Origin: Methylococcaceae bacterium UBA7658
GTDB taxonomy: Bacteria > Pseudomonadota > Gammaproteobacteria > Methylococcales > Methylomonadaceae
Reading direction: 5' to 3'
NCBI GenBank assembly: GCA_002483425.1
Contig: DLHW01000037.1
Coordinates: 1-31,590 of the forward strand
DNA length: 31,590 bases
Shown here: positions 1 through 8,728 of the stretch, piece by piece
Position numbering within the stretch: position 1 is the stretch's first letter
How the letters are laid out: every line of letters begins with the position of its first letter
Translations under genes and position numbers: made by a program
Notes under the pieces: model-generated
Database searches by the model: none
What the model was told of the DNA's origin: nothing
The model's input: only the letters and a program-made list of their open reading frames with translations

Positions 1-706
1 GACCAAAGAAATGCCACAATACATATATAATGATACTCACGAAACCAGAGAAGAACGCTGATACTGGAGCAACGTCTTTACCGAATGTTCTCAATGTACC
101 TTTTTCAACCATACGGATGTATTCAGGCATACCTGTTCTAACATAGTGATAACCTGATAAGTCAGCCAGTGTCATCATCATGCCGTTATATTCAACTGGC
201 AAGTGTAAAGGAGCCATCATCGGCCAGTTGCCTGGATAGAACAACAAACCAAAACCTAAGCCTCCAACTACAGCTGTCAATTGCATACTGCCAGACATCA
301 ACAAAACGACGTCCAGAACGATTGCGCCTGGGATAAGTTGAGATGGGAATACGAAGTTGATTGGGAAGTATGTCCAACCCCAGAAATTGAAGTATCTGTT
401 GACCCACTCACCAAAAAGCAGACCCAAAACACATAAGGTTGCACCGAAAGCGATGCGATAACGCCACCACAAAACCGCTTGAACTGCAGCTGGGAATGTA
501 ATACCCATAATTGGTAATACAGTTACCCATAAACGTCTATCTTTCCAATCAGACCAGAAATCCCAGTCACCTGCTACAAGCATGAAGTGAACGTGATAAC
601 CGCCCAAAATTACGAAAAACAACGTGAAAACTATCATCCAATCGAACGTGCGTGAAACTTTAACGGCTTCAGCGCGCGAACGTACAGCTGATTGAGATGC
701 GCTCAT
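1..706 (-). CDS. pmoA: Particulate methane monooxygenase subunit A (partial, 3' end outside window)
   Basis: PmoA is the membrane subunit of copper-dependent pMMO, which oxidises methane to methanol in intracytoplasmic membranes. The minus-strand frame opens at an ATG at 706 preceded by a strong AGGAGG ribosome site and begins MSASQSAVRSRAEAVKVSRT. Conserved PmoA stretches follow, such as GDWDFWSDWKDRR, FGEWVNRYFNFWGWTYFP and NWPMMAPLHLPVEYNG. It reaches the window edge open after 235 codons; PmoA is usually about 247 residues, so only some dozen C-terminal residues are missing. It lies 125 bp downstream of pmoC in the standard pmoC-pmoA-pmoB order, so pmoB should lie just outside the window. 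The PmoA type supports a type I (Methylococcales) methanotroph. The family assignment is secure. Confidence 0.97.
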   Translation of the reverse strand, partial: MSASQSAVRSRAEAVKVSRTFDWMIVFTLFFVILGGYHVHFMLVAGDWDFWSDWKDRRLWVTVLPIMGITFPAAVQAVLWWRYRIAFGATLCVLGLLFGEWVNRYFNFWGWTYFPINFVFPSQLIPGAIVLDVVLLMSGSMQLTAVVGGLGFGLLFYPGNWPMMAPLHLPVEYNGMMMTLADLSGYHYVRTGMPEYIRMVEKGTLRTFGKDVAPVSAFFSGFVSIIIYVLWHFFG

Positions 707-763
707 TAGCTTACCTCCTAAAGGAATTTAAATTATTTTTATTTAATTACTTCACCCTTATCC

Positions 764-795
764 GTCGTCCTGTATCAATAATTATACAGGACGAC
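764..795 (-). promoter_or_regulatory. Strong stem-loop between pmoC and pmoA
   Basis: A perfect 12-bp inverted repeat (GTCGTCCTGTAT and its complement) encloses an 8-nt loop. On the transcribed strand it is not followed by a U-run, so it is more likely an RNA processing, stability or attenuation element within the pmoCAB message than a simple terminator. Such an element would let pmoC transcript exceed pmoA transcript; that role is inferred. Confidence 0.6.
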
Positions 796-831
796 TTAGG
801 GAGATAGTAATTACAACCAAGATTTGGCAAA

Positions 832-1584
832 TTATGCCAAGTCTTTTTTCAACAACTTAGCAAGTGCTGCGATTTCGATGTTCAAAACACCCAATACACC
901 TAAAGCTGACCATCCGAAGAATACGAAGCCGTAGTGCAGTGGAGCAACGAACAACTCTTCCATAAACCAGAAGGTGTGACCCCACTCGTTCAAACCAACG
1001 TTAGGAAGAATCATGAATGGACCAACAGTCGCAACCATGTATTGAATAGAGTTACCTTGTTGGTAAGTTGGCAATCTTGTTTTTGCATACAAGAAAGCCG
1101 CACCACCAGTGATGATATACACAGGATAGCTCAAGTAGAACTCAATAACGTGACTTGGAGTGAAGTCAGTGTCGCGAACGATCGTTTGGTGCCATGTGCC
1201 GTCTTGCTCAGTGAAATAGCTAGCACCGAAGTAGATAGCAACACCGTAGCACACCAACCATGTCCAGTGAGTAAAGTGTCTTCTCAATTCTTCACGAGGA
1301 GTGATTGACATAACTTTACGATCACGTGATTTCCACAGATATCCCCACAGAATACCTGCTGTTGATACTTCTAATACGAACTCGATGTACAAAAAGTTCA
1401 TCCAGTATGTTTCGAATTCTGGCGCGAAAGAGTCCATACCAGCTGACCAGCCGTAAACACCTTCGTACCAACGAACCCACGCATAAAATACGCAGTATAA
1501 GGCAACACCGAGAAACAGGTTTCTTTTGTTTAACAGTGGTGCTTCCGCAGCATCAGCTTTTACTGATTCAGTTGTAGCTGCCAT
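832..1584 (-). CDS. pmoC: Particulate methane monooxygenase subunit C
   Basis: PmoC is the second membrane subunit of pMMO and carries a metal site close to the proposed active site. The 250-residue length is usual for the family and the chain contains about six hydrophobic helices. The metal ligands known from the Methylococcus enzyme (Asp, His, His spaced +4 and +17) match D128, H132 and H145 here (EQDGTWHQ and TPSHVIEF), so the site is intact. The start is fixed by an AGGAGG ribosome site just upstream. It is the first gene of the operon, separated from pmoA by a strong hairpin. Function is clear from sequence. Confidence 0.97.
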   Translation of the reverse strand: MAATTESVKADAAEAPLLNKRNLFLGVALYCVFYAWVRWYEGVYGWSAGMDSFAPEFETYWMNFLYIEFVLEVSTAGILWGYLWKSRDRKVMSITPREELRRHFTHWTWLVCYGVAIYFGASYFTEQDGTWHQTIVRDTDFTPSHVIEFYLSYPVYIITGGAAFLYAKTRLPTYQQGNSIQYMVATVGPFMILPNVGLNEWGHTFWFMEELFVAPLHYGFVFFGWSALGVLGVLNIEIAALAKLLKKDLA

Positions 1585-1862
1585 TTCTACCTCCTAAAGA
1601 TTATAAGTCCCCAGATAATACATCTGGGAGTTTAAAAATGCTTTCCTTAACATTTGTTAATTGACTGTTGTCAGTCTATTAACGTCACTCATCCAATTAG
1701 TGCTAATCAAGTTTATCAGTTCGTATAAACGTGTCAAGTCTAAATTGATCCGTCAACCGATATTCGGCTGAAGCATTTTACAGACTCCTTTCAAAAACTT
1801 TGAAAAACTTTAATTTCTGATACACTTCCAGGAGACCTATAAAAACAATTAACTCATACCTT
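1585..1862. promoter_or_regulatory. pmo leader and upstream gap
   Basis: This gap separates pmoC from the rightward small gene at 1863. It should hold the pmo promoter and leader. A 7-bp hairpin (CCCAGAT, loop of 5, ATCTGGG, 1610-1628) lies just upstream of the pmoC ribosome site in the leader RNA. I cannot assign -35/-10 boxes with confidence. Confidence 0.45.
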
Positions 1863-2291
1863 ATGAAAAATTTTTCTTTTTTATATTTGCTCATTGGCAT
1901 TGGCGTTCTTGTGTTACTTATGCAGAAAGTTATCCTGCCGCTTGTTTATGAAGTTGTTAAATCCGACGCTTTTCTTGTTGATAGCAAAGATCAAGCAAGC
2001 CAGCTACCCATATCTAATTCGATGACCGACCTAGCTTTTTTGCATTGCAATAATCATATAAAAGACGAATTAGGGAGCGATGTAACTATAAATTTTTCAC
2101 CAAAACCCTTAAACGTCTGGAGTTTAGGAAATTATCAATATGTCGTTAATGGAGAAATAAACATTACCGACTCATCGAGCACTTCAACAAAAAAATATGC
2201 TTGCCGGATCTCCTACGACAATGGCGACAACACTGAGGGTTCAAACGATCCCGAAAACTGGTCGGTAGAAGGTTTAGATGGCATTGAATAA
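1863..2291 (+). CDS. Small hypothetical membrane-anchored protein
   Basis: I do not recognise this 142-residue protein. It has a basic start (MKNF), then one hydrophobic segment at about residues 5-30 that could be an uncleaved anchor or signal peptide. A polar, Ser/Asn/Asp-rich remainder with two cysteines (in HCNNH and YACRIS) may form a disulfide in the periplasm. There is no good ribosome site directly upstream of the ATG; a GGAG lies about 30 nt away, so the start is uncertain. The gene is AT-rich compared with the genes around it. It is transcribed divergently from pmoC and convergently with the next cluster. It is a plausible real gene of unknown function. Confidence 0.5.
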   Translation: MKNFSFLYLLIGIGVLVLLMQKVILPLVYEVVKSDAFLVDSKDQASQLPISNSMTDLAFLHCNNHIKDELGSDVTINFSPKPLNVWSLGNYQYVVNGEINITDSSSTSTKKYACRISYDNGDNTEGSNDPENWSVEGLDGIE

Positions 2292-2366
2292 ACAACAATT
2301 CATAATGAACTGCCAATGCTTTCTGAACAACTATAATAGCTGATAAAACAGGTTGATTTTCTAACC

Positions 2367-2894
2367 TTATTCGTTACCCGAACGATCCGAGCCAAATCCC
2401 GACTCTCTGGCAAAATGTCTTCTTGAGTTTAATAGTGAAAGCGTAACAACGCAGAGCAGCGTAACTAATGACAACTCCAGCGTAACAAAAGACGCTATTT
2501 TGAAATAAGCGAACAGCGGATGCACAAATCTGACCAGCCATCCGCCCGCTTCATCGGCAATGGCGGAAATGTATGTCAACATGCTGAGCCAAATTTTTAA
2601 CCGGATTGAAAAGTTAGTCATCAGCATCAAATGCGTTAACGTCACCACCAGCATTCCCATCGAGAATAAATGGAAATGCGTCACTTCCAGCATACCCTGA
2701 TAGCTTTTGGGCTGGGTAAACTCATCCTCGGAACCCAGATAGTAGGCAACCACCGATTTAGCTGACAAATCCATGTGATGAAAATACATCATACCGTTAC
2801 TTACCCATAGTAAGGCGATGTAACCCAAAAACATTAACACCAGAGTATTCAGTAAAGATTTCCGGTGCTGCTCGCCGGTAACGAAATAACGCAT
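2367..2894 (-). CDS. Four-helix membrane protein with conserved-looking histidines
   Basis: This 175-residue protein has about four predicted membrane helices (residues 14-36, 72-90, 98-115, 128-152). Histidines lie at or near the membrane: an HH pair in YFHHMDL, two in EVTHFHLFSMGM and one in TLTHLML. Such a pattern can bind b-type heme, but there is no further proof. It is the last gene of the cluster, 10 bp after the FMN-binding protein gene. That suggests it passes electrons across the inner membrane to the flavin protein. The family is not named with certainty; the redox role is inferred from context and the histidines. Confidence 0.7.
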   Translation of the reverse strand: MRYFVTGEQHRKSLLNTLVLMFLGYIALLWVSNGMMYFHHMDLSAKSVVAYYLGSEDEFTQPKSYQGMLEVTHFHLFSMGMLVVTLTHLMLMTNFSIRLKIWLSMLTYISAIADEAGGWLVRFVHPLFAYFKIASFVTLELSLVTLLCVVTLSLLNSRRHFARESGFGSDRSGNE

Positions 2895-2904
2895 CAGACT
2901 GCCC

Positions 2905-3444
2905 TTATTTTTTTACCATCGTACGGTAAATCGACAGGACTTTACGCGTACTGCTGACCGCCGCCCGTGTGCTTAGGGTGGCGCCGGAGACGCCTTGGAT
3001 ACCTTTATTGAAATCCATTTCTTCCAAAGGTTTTCCGGTCAATTGGTTAAACCAGTTTTCCGGCGGCTGATATTCCGGCGGTTCGTGAAAAGCCAGGGTA
3101 TAAATATTGCGCACTTCGCCTTCCGGCGTGAGCACAATCATCAAAGTTTCCGGCTTTGTACGTACGGTAATGGTCTCGATGGCGGCGTACCCCAGCACCT
3201 TCCCGGCTTGTTTGCCGACATAGAAGGTAAACATGCCGGAATCCAATTTTACCTTGGCGTCTTTTTCTATAGCCGCTTTTTGTTGATCGTCGGGGAACAA
3301 CGACAAGGTCTCGACTTGGGCGCCTTCGCCAAATGCCAAAACCATCGCCTCATGCTTGCTGTAAAAAATTTTGGCGAACCCCACATTCAAACATATCAGC
3401 CACAACCCTATTACAATTGCTAACTTATGATTACTACTTATCAT
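2905..3444 (-). CDS. Periplasmic FMN-binding domain protein (covalent flavin carrier)
   Basis: This 179-residue protein has an N-terminal hydrophobic segment (residues 8-25, signal or anchor) and a C-terminal FMN-binding domain of the RnfG/NqrC type. The hallmark motif VSGATLST lies at residues 152-159; in this family the threonine of SGAT receives FMN through a phosphoester bond made by ApbE. The domain therefore probably carries flavin outside the cytoplasm and acts as an electron carrier. No apbE is visible in the window, so flavinylation would need one elsewhere. It lies in a minus-strand cluster between a small membrane protein and the 4-helix protein. FMN binding is well supported; its electron donor and acceptor are inferred. 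Confidence 0.85.
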   Translation of the reverse strand: MISSNHKLAIVIGLWLICLNVGFAKIFYSKHEAMVLAFGEGAQVETLSLFPDDQQKAAIEKDAKVKLDSGMFTFYVGKQAGKVLGYAAIETITVRTKPETLMIVLTPEGEVRNIYTLAFHEPPEYQPPENWFNQLTGKPLEEMDFNKGIQGVSGATLSTRAAVSSTRKVLSIYRTMVKK

Positions 3445-3465
3445 GAAACCCTGGAACCTTATGAA

Positions 3466-3639
3466 TCACATCAAAAATAGCCATTTTATCAAATAAGCCG
3501 CGTAACAACTTGTATTATGCTGAAACCGACCGTATACGTCTGTAACTTGTCGAAAAAGAATCGATAAAAAAATCATGCAACCTACCCATATGAGAGAAAA
3601 CCAAATAAGCACCCCGGCTACAAATTTTATAAATCGCAT
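3466..3639 (-). CDS. Small single-pass membrane protein (57 aa)
   Basis: This short frame starts MRFIKFVAGVLIWFSLIWVG and contains one strong hydrophobic helix (about residues 4-28) followed by a polar stretch and a hydrophobic tail. A longer in-frame start exists at 3738, but it would run deep into the upstream peroxidase coding region, so the ATG at 3639 is preferred. It fills the gap between the diheme protein and the FMN-binding protein, 21 bp before the latter, consistent with a membrane subunit of the same system. No family is recognised; it might not be translated. Confidence 0.45.
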   Translation of the reverse strand: MRFIKFVAGVLIWFSLIWVGCMIFLSILFRQVTDVYGRFQHNTSCYAAYLIKWLFLM

Positions 3640-3667
3640 GATACGGCAACCAATATTGCGGATAATT

Positions 3668-4950
3668 TTATTCGTACTGATAAGGTGAAGGTGTTCCCCA
3701 CGGCACTCGTCCGTCCTCACCCCAGATTGGATAATCATCGGTTAGAGTGTTCAGAAAAGCGATGATTGCATGCTCCTCCTCCTGAGTTAATTTAAGATTG
3801 CCTAGCTCGTCCCGATTCACATTTTGCTGAATTTCAGGCTTCGGCCAACCCGCCTTACCGAAACCGGGATCACGATTATTCAGGACTTCTCCCAAGGTAT
3901 CACGGGTATTATAAAAATGGACGATTTGTGCGAGCGTCGCAAACACGCCGTTATGTCCGTAAGGGGAAGTGATTGCGATATTGCGTAGCGGCATCACTTT
4001 ATGTTTGCCGATTTCATCCCCGTTCGGGTCTTTCTTGGCGATATCGGGTCTGCCGCCCAAACCCAAATTGGGTTCCGGATTGCCGGGAATTTTAACATTC
4101 CTCGGCAAACCGATATTGTCGTAGGTGAAATCGGTGAACAACGGCGGCGTAAGACGGCCTTTCAAGTCTTTTCCCGGCGCACTGATATGACAAGCAGCGC
4201 AATTGCCTTTGTTGACATCGTTAAACAGGTCGAAACCTTTTTTCTCGATTGCCGTGAAAGCGGTTTTCCCGGTAACAACGCAATCGAATTTAGCATTGAA
4301 TTTATTGAAGACCGGGTTTTTTCAAATTCGCCGATCGCCTTGGCAAGGTGATGATAAATATTCTCTACCGCAGCCGGATTTTTCACCGGCTCGCTTGGCG
4401 GCTTAGGATAAAAATCGACGGCGGTCAAATCGATTGCGTAAATATCGCGGAACAATTTCCGGTAAACCTGATTCTCCCGCAAGCGGCTGACGACCGACCA
4501 TTTATTTGGCATCGCCATTTCAACCGGATTAAGGAAAGGTTGTTTGGCTTGGCCGGTCAAATTCGTAGCCCGTCCGTTCCAGAACTGCCCGCCGACATAG
4601 AGCCCCTCACTGTCATCCCAATGAAATAACGGGCTGTAAGCGGCGTAACCCGCACTCGGGGCATTCAAAATTCCATGCCGTTCGACAAAAGAACCGGTTG
4701 AGACTGCCGTTCCGTTTTTCACGTTACCGGGATCGACAAAACCGGGAACGCGGTTAAACGGCTTGCCCATTTTCGCGATGGGCGTCAATGTATGGCAACT
4801 GGAACACGACTGGTTCCGGTTCCAGGATAAATTCGCATCCTGGAATAACAAAGAACCCAATATCTGTTCATTGGTTAGTTTTTTCTCCGCCCATGCAGAC
4901 GCGCAGCAAAAAACAGATAACGCAATAAAAGACAAACGTAATCGTTTCAT
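3668..4950 (-). pseudogene. Diheme cytochrome c peroxidase / MauG-like protein, split by a frameshift
   Basis: Members of this family are periplasmic c-type cytochromes with two hemes that reduce peroxide or carry out related oxidations. The N-terminal part (from 4950) has a signal peptide (MKRLRLSFIALSVFCCASAWA) and the first heme site CSSCH at residues 49-53. The second heme site CAACH (near 4185-4200), PGNPEPNLG and the C-terminal half lie in a different frame that runs to 3668. The frames meet near 4314-4322, at GGG followed by six T on the plus strand. Restoring one base gives a continuous EFEKT-PVFNKFNAKFD, which matches the family (FEKT...FD). So it is either a one-base sequencing error in a homopolymer or a recent mutation. 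Apart from this the gene looks intact. It lies between the porin and the FMN-binding protein genes. Confidence 0.85.
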
Positions 4951-5100
4951 AGTCTAACTCTTTTTTACAACCGTTAATCAAGAAAAAGCCTAAGACTAGA
5001 ACCTCCGGCAAGCCAAGACGAACGGCAAGTATCTCAATCCGTTAGTAATGAGTTTGCAACGCTATTGTTCCCTTGAAATTTAATATCCGGACGGGGTTTA

Positions 5101-6510
5101 TTAAAAAATAAAACCAAACCCTAAATTAAAGTCGTCCGGCACACTGCCTTGCTTCGCTGTAAAATTCCGGTAGTCGGCTTTGATAACCACATTTGGAATC
5201 GGCTTATACTGCAAACCGAATTGATAAATTTGTCTGTCCTTGTTAAGGTCGTCGGCAAAACCGCCAGCCGTGTCAGCAATCGTGTCAAATTGCTCATAAC
5301 GGAAAAAAGGCGCTAAATATTGAACGGTGTCTTTTATCAAAAAAGGCATGATGTCGTAGCCGATTTCGGTGTACCAGCCGTAATTTTCCGACCCGATTGT
5401 TTCGCCTTTGGCGGCGCTCAAAATGTCCGCGTCGTCGATAAATCCCCACGAACCCAAAGCGCGCCATTCCCAGCCACGATACTTCCATTGCGCATGCGCC
5501 TCATAAAGCTGTGTAAAGACGTCTGCTTTCTGACCTGCAAAATTTTGATTCTGACCGGCATTTCCAACATAAGCCGAACCTCCGGCCGAGAAGCCAGGCA
5601 CTGCTGCGGGCGCGTAATCCACACGGGCGACGTAACCGAAGTCTTCCGCCTTAGCTTTGCTGCCGCCGCTACGTCCGTCGCGTATGCCGTTCGCACTGAA
5701 TCCCTCCGCATTCAGGCCGTTTACTAAATAAGTCGTATAAGTCAACTCGGGGGTAATTTGGCCGAATAATCCGACCCCCAATTCGCGCCAAGTCGCAGGT
5801 ATGATGCGGCGCTCGACTTCTGGACGGTTATTGCCGAAGAAGAACGGCGGCTCGTGTATAGGGTTGATAAAACCCATCGGCATCAGCACCAAACCCGCCC
5901 TCACATTCGCCATCGGATCGATGAAAAAGTCCAATGCGGCAAATTCAACCGAAATTTCGCCTTTTTCTTCCGAACCTTCGCCGGTCGTGGCGTGCTCGAA
6001 TTCGATTTCACTGTTGAACAAAATATCGTCGGTGAATTTATAACCGGCGTATAGCACGAAGCGTTCGTTATCGGCGTTATTCGCATCGTTTTTGCCTTTA
6101 TCGCTGACAATCGCTTGATAATTGGCTTCTCCATAACCGCCGATCGATAACCCCTTTCCAACTTGATAGATTTTCGAAGCTGCCGGACCCAACCCGTACA
6201 TACTTTTATATTTAGCTTCTTCCGGAATCGCCAGATTTGTGCGCAATTTCTCCACCTCCTGGCTTAAGACATCGGTCTTCCGTTCCAGATTTTTAACATG
6301 ACCGGTATCCGACCCCGCGGCAGGCGGCTGATCGTTAACCGGCGTATTCGCCATTTGTGTTTTCATGATTTCGATTTCCCGCTGTTGCGTCTGGATGATT
6401 TTCCACATATCTTCCATGGTTTTCGGTTTTTCCAGCGCATTGATAGCCGGAGCTACCGCCAATAACATCGTAAACACATTCAGCGCGCCTAAGCATTTGG
6501 TTAGATTCAT
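5101..6510 (-). CDS. Outer-membrane porin, Fur-box controlled
   Basis: The protein (469 residues from the chosen start) has a signal peptide, then a short coiled-coil region (about residues 25-90, two heptad stretches around KTMEDMWKIIQTQQREIEIM and NLERKTDVLSQEVEKL). A beta-barrel follows, rich in alternating aromatic strands and ending in LGFGFIF with a terminal phenylalanine typical of outer-membrane proteins. The start at 6510 is chosen over an ATG six codons upstream because AGGGG lies 5 nt before it. It is the first gene of the cluster and a Fur box overlaps its promoter, so it should be made when iron is scarce. It probably admits an iron compound or another substrate; the exact solute is unknown. 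It differs from TonB-dependent receptors, having no plug or TonB box. Confidence 0.85.
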   Translation of the reverse strand: MNLTKCLGALNVFTMLLAVAPAINALEKPKTMEDMWKIIQTQQREIEIMKTQMANTPVNDQPPAAGSDTGHVKNLERKTDVLSQEVEKLRTNLAIPEEAKYKSMYGLGPAASKIYQVGKGLSIGGYGEANYQAIVSDKGKNDANNADNERFVLYAGYKFTDDILFNSEIEFEHATTGEGSEEKGEISVEFAALDFFIDPMANVRAGLVLMPMGFINPIHEPPFFFGNNRPEVERRIIPATWRELGVGLFGQITPELTYTTYLVNGLNAEGFSANGIRDGRSGGSKAKAEDFGYVARVDYAPAAVPGFSAGGSAYVGNAGQNQNFAGQKADVFTQLYEAHAQWKYRGWEWRALGSWGFIDDADILSAAKGETIGSENYGWYTEIGYDIMPFLIKDTVQYLAPFFRYEQFDTIADTAGGFADDLNKDRQIYQFGLQYKPIPNVVIKADYRNFTAKQGSVPDDFNLGFGFIF

Positions 6511-6542
6511 TTTTTCCCCTATTAACATAAATTGTTAAAGAG

Positions 6543-6548
6543 ATTATA
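6543..6548 (-). promoter_or_regulatory. Extended -10 box of the porin promoter
   Basis: On the minus strand this reads TGCTATAAT, a perfect sigma70 -10 hexamer with the extended TG. It lies about 33 bp upstream of the porin start codon. The expected -35 position, 17 bp further upstream, falls inside the Fur box. Confidence 0.65.
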
Positions 6549-6562
6549 GCATTGTTGTATAT

Positions 6563-6581
6563 ATTAATGATAATCATTTTT
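6563..6581 (-). promoter_or_regulatory. Fur box upstream of the porin-peroxidase-flavoprotein cluster
   Basis: The site matches the classical 19-bp Fur consensus at 15 of 19 positions, and its central 13 bases (AATGATAATCATT) are perfect. It covers the presumed -35 region of the porin promoter, a typical position for iron-dependent repression. It also faces the start of the rightward kinase/phosphatase gene, but lies about 370 bp from that start, so control of that gene is less likely. Confidence 0.8.
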
Positions 6582-6948
6582 ATTAATATAAAAATTACAA
6601 AACAACCTTCTTCCTATGGTTTAACTGAGTAAATCAAAATCATTACCTTGCGTTACAAGATCGCTTACTAATAACAATGAATTTTCTATATCACTGACTA
6701 TAGAAATAAATACTTATTAAATTCAATTTGTTACGTTGAATAATCGCCACGAACCGGTATTCGGCCTAAATTGGCGAATTAGGTAAAATACAACGTCCGG
6801 TGTATTTAGTCCGTCTTATTAATAGCAGGCGTCGAATATGGCCTTATCTTTATCTATCACTTCTATTTGAAATTAACCTTAAATAACATTGAAAGCGACG
6901 GCCAGGCCGGTGGGATAATATAGTCTTCCTCAGTTTAAGGTAAAACCA
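6582..6948. other. Intergenic region before the phosphatase-kinase gene
   Basis: This AT-rich gap should hold the promoter of the rightward gene at 6949. An AAGG lies 8 nt before its ATG. I see no hairpin or repeat of note. Confidence 0.5.
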
Positions 6949-8673
6949 ATGTCCGCTCTTAAAGTTACCCTCGGTTTCGCCACAAGCCCAGGTATCAAAA
7001 CCGATAATGAAGATTTTTGCGGATCGATGTCGCCAGCTGAACCGCAACTGACTCATAAAGGTATCGCCGCCGCTATTGCCGACGGCATGAGCGGAAGCGA
7101 GGCGGGCAAAGTGGCCAGCCAATGCTGCGTCGTCAGTTTTCTCGCTGATTATTACAGCACGCCCGAAAGCTGGCCGGTCAAACAAGCCGGACAAAAGGTA
7201 CTGTCCGCAACTAATTCTTGGCTTTATAGTCAAGGCCAGGCGCGTTATCAATCCGTTAACGGCATGGTTAGCACTTTGAGCATTCTGGTATTGAAATCGA
7301 CGATGGCGCATATGTTCCACATAGGCGACTCCAGGATTTACCGGCTTCGTAAAAACAACTTGGAACAACTAACCCGCGACCACCGGATATGGTTATCGCA
7401 AGATAAGAATTACTTAAACCGGGCCATGGGCATCGAACCCAGACTGGAGGTCGATTACAAATCCTTTCCGCTCGAACAAGACGATTTATTCTTGATGACA
7501 ACGGACGGCGTTCATGACTTTATCGACGACAAGACGCTGAGAAAATTATTGTTAGGGGAATCCGGCCTGACTTTATTGGCGGAAAAGATTATCCAATGCG
7601 CAAAAGACAACCGGAGCGACGACAATCTCACCTGTCAATTGCTCCGGATTGAGAACTTGCCCGAAGCTAAAGAAGACGAAATCCTGCGCCGTCATGCCAA
7701 CTTACCGTTTCCGCCGCCGTTACAGCCCGGTATGATGCTGGATGGCTACCGCATTGAAGCAGAATTGCACGCAAGCAAGCGCACCCAGATTTACCTGGCC
7801 ACGGACACCGGCAACGGCGTTCAAGTGATCCTCAAAACACCATCCATCATATACGACGACGACACCCTGTTTATCGAGCATTTCCTATATGAAGAATGGG
7901 CGGGCAAACGTATCAGCCACGACAATATTGTTACCGTAATCAGTAGCAACCGGAAGAAAAGCTGCATTTACTACGTCACCGAATACCTTGAAGGACAAAG
8001 CTTGCGGGCCTGGATGGATAGCCACCCCAAAGCCGAAATCAAAACCGTCCAAAACATCGTGGAACAAATCGCCAAAGGGTTACGGGCGTTTCACCGGAAA
8101 GAGATGTTGCATCAAGACCTCAAGCCCGAGAACATCATGATCGACCGGCAAAACCGAATCAAAATCATCGACTTCGGATCGGTTAAGATTGCAGGCATCG
8201 CCGAAGCCGCTACTCATCAATCATCCGGCAGCACCGAAGAACATATTCTAGGCACTTTAAATTACACCGCGCCGGAATACCATTTAAACCAACGCGGCAC
8301 CGCTAAATCCGACTTCTATTCCTTAGCGGTTATCGCCTATGAAATGTTAAACGGCGCATTACCTTACGGCAATTTGCCGGAACATCCGGACGCCGGAAAT
8401 CTTGCCCGGCTCCACTATACGCCTAGCTTTCACTATAACCCGATGGTGCCAGCTTGGATTGACGGCGCTCTGAAAAAAGGTGCTTCAATAATGCCGCAAT
8501 TGCGTTACGACGATCTGTCGGAATTTCTCTATGACCTAAACCATCCTAACCCGGCTTTTTTACGCACTGAAGATAATATTCCGCTCATACAGCGTAATCC
8601 GCTCCGGTTTTGGCAAATATTATGCGGAGTCCTTGGCGCTATTAATCTGATTTTGCTGTATTTTCTGGCTTAG
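6949..8673 (+). CDS. PP2C phosphatase-Ser/Thr protein kinase fusion, membrane-anchored
   Basis: The protein (574 residues) has an N-terminal PP2C-type phosphatase domain (about residues 5-235) with its metal-binding acids: DNED at 19-22, ADGMSG at 44-49, GDSR at 126-129, TTDG at 184-187 and DDN at 224-226. A Hanks-type kinase domain follows (about 263-530), with the ATP-binding lysine in VILKTP (K296), the catalytic loop HQDLKPEN (388-395), DFG (408-410) and APEY (441-444). The usual glycine-rich loop is poorly preserved (AELHASKRTQIYLA) and the catalytic loop has HQD instead of HRD. The C-terminus is a single membrane helix (about 553-573), so both domains face the cytoplasm. Such fusions are signalling proteins that add and remove phosphate from partners; the partner is unknown here. 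The left end of the transposon begins 55 bp after its stop codon. Confidence 0.9.
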   Translation: MSALKVTLGFATSPGIKTDNEDFCGSMSPAEPQLTHKGIAAAIADGMSGSEAGKVASQCCVVSFLADYYSTPESWPVKQAGQKVLSATNSWLYSQGQARYQSVNGMVSTLSILVLKSTMAHMFHIGDSRIYRLRKNNLEQLTRDHRIWLSQDKNYLNRAMGIEPRLEVDYKSFPLEQDDLFLMTTDGVHDFIDDKTLRKLLLGESGLTLLAEKIIQCAKDNRSDDNLTCQLLRIENLPEAKEDEILRRHANLPFPPPLQPGMMLDGYRIEAELHASKRTQIYLATDTGNGVQVILKTPSIIYDDDTLFIEHFLYEEWAGKRISHDNIVTVISSNRKKSCIYYVTEYLEGQSLRAWMDSHPKAEIKTVQNIVEQIAKGLRAFHRKEMLHQDLKPENIMIDRQNRIKIIDFGSVKIAGIAEAATHQSSGSTEEHILGTLNYTAPEYHLNQRGTAKSDFYSLAVIAYEMLNGALPYGNLPEHPDAGNLARLHYTPSFHYNPMVPAWIDGALKKGASIMPQLRYDDLSEFLYDLNHPNPAFLRTEDNIPLIQRNPLRFWQILCGVLGAINLILLYFLA

Positions 8674-8723
8674 TCGACCGAGCCATGGCAAATCATTATA
8701 AAGTTTCAACCAAACACATGATC

Positions 8724-8728
8724 AGCTT
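8724..8728. repeat. Target-site duplication, left copy
   Basis: AGCTT lies immediately outside the left inverted repeat and is repeated exactly at 25092-25096. Five-base duplications are the rule for Tn3-family insertion. Confidence 0.92.

Noticed and set aside
934..1577. Plus-strand open frames opposite pmoC
   Set aside because: They lie fully antisense to an unmistakable pmoC and show no protein-like composition.
3466..3738. The longer 90-codon version of the small membrane protein
   Set aside because: Its first 33 codons overlap the end of the diheme protein in another frame; the inner ATG at 3639 fits the gap better.
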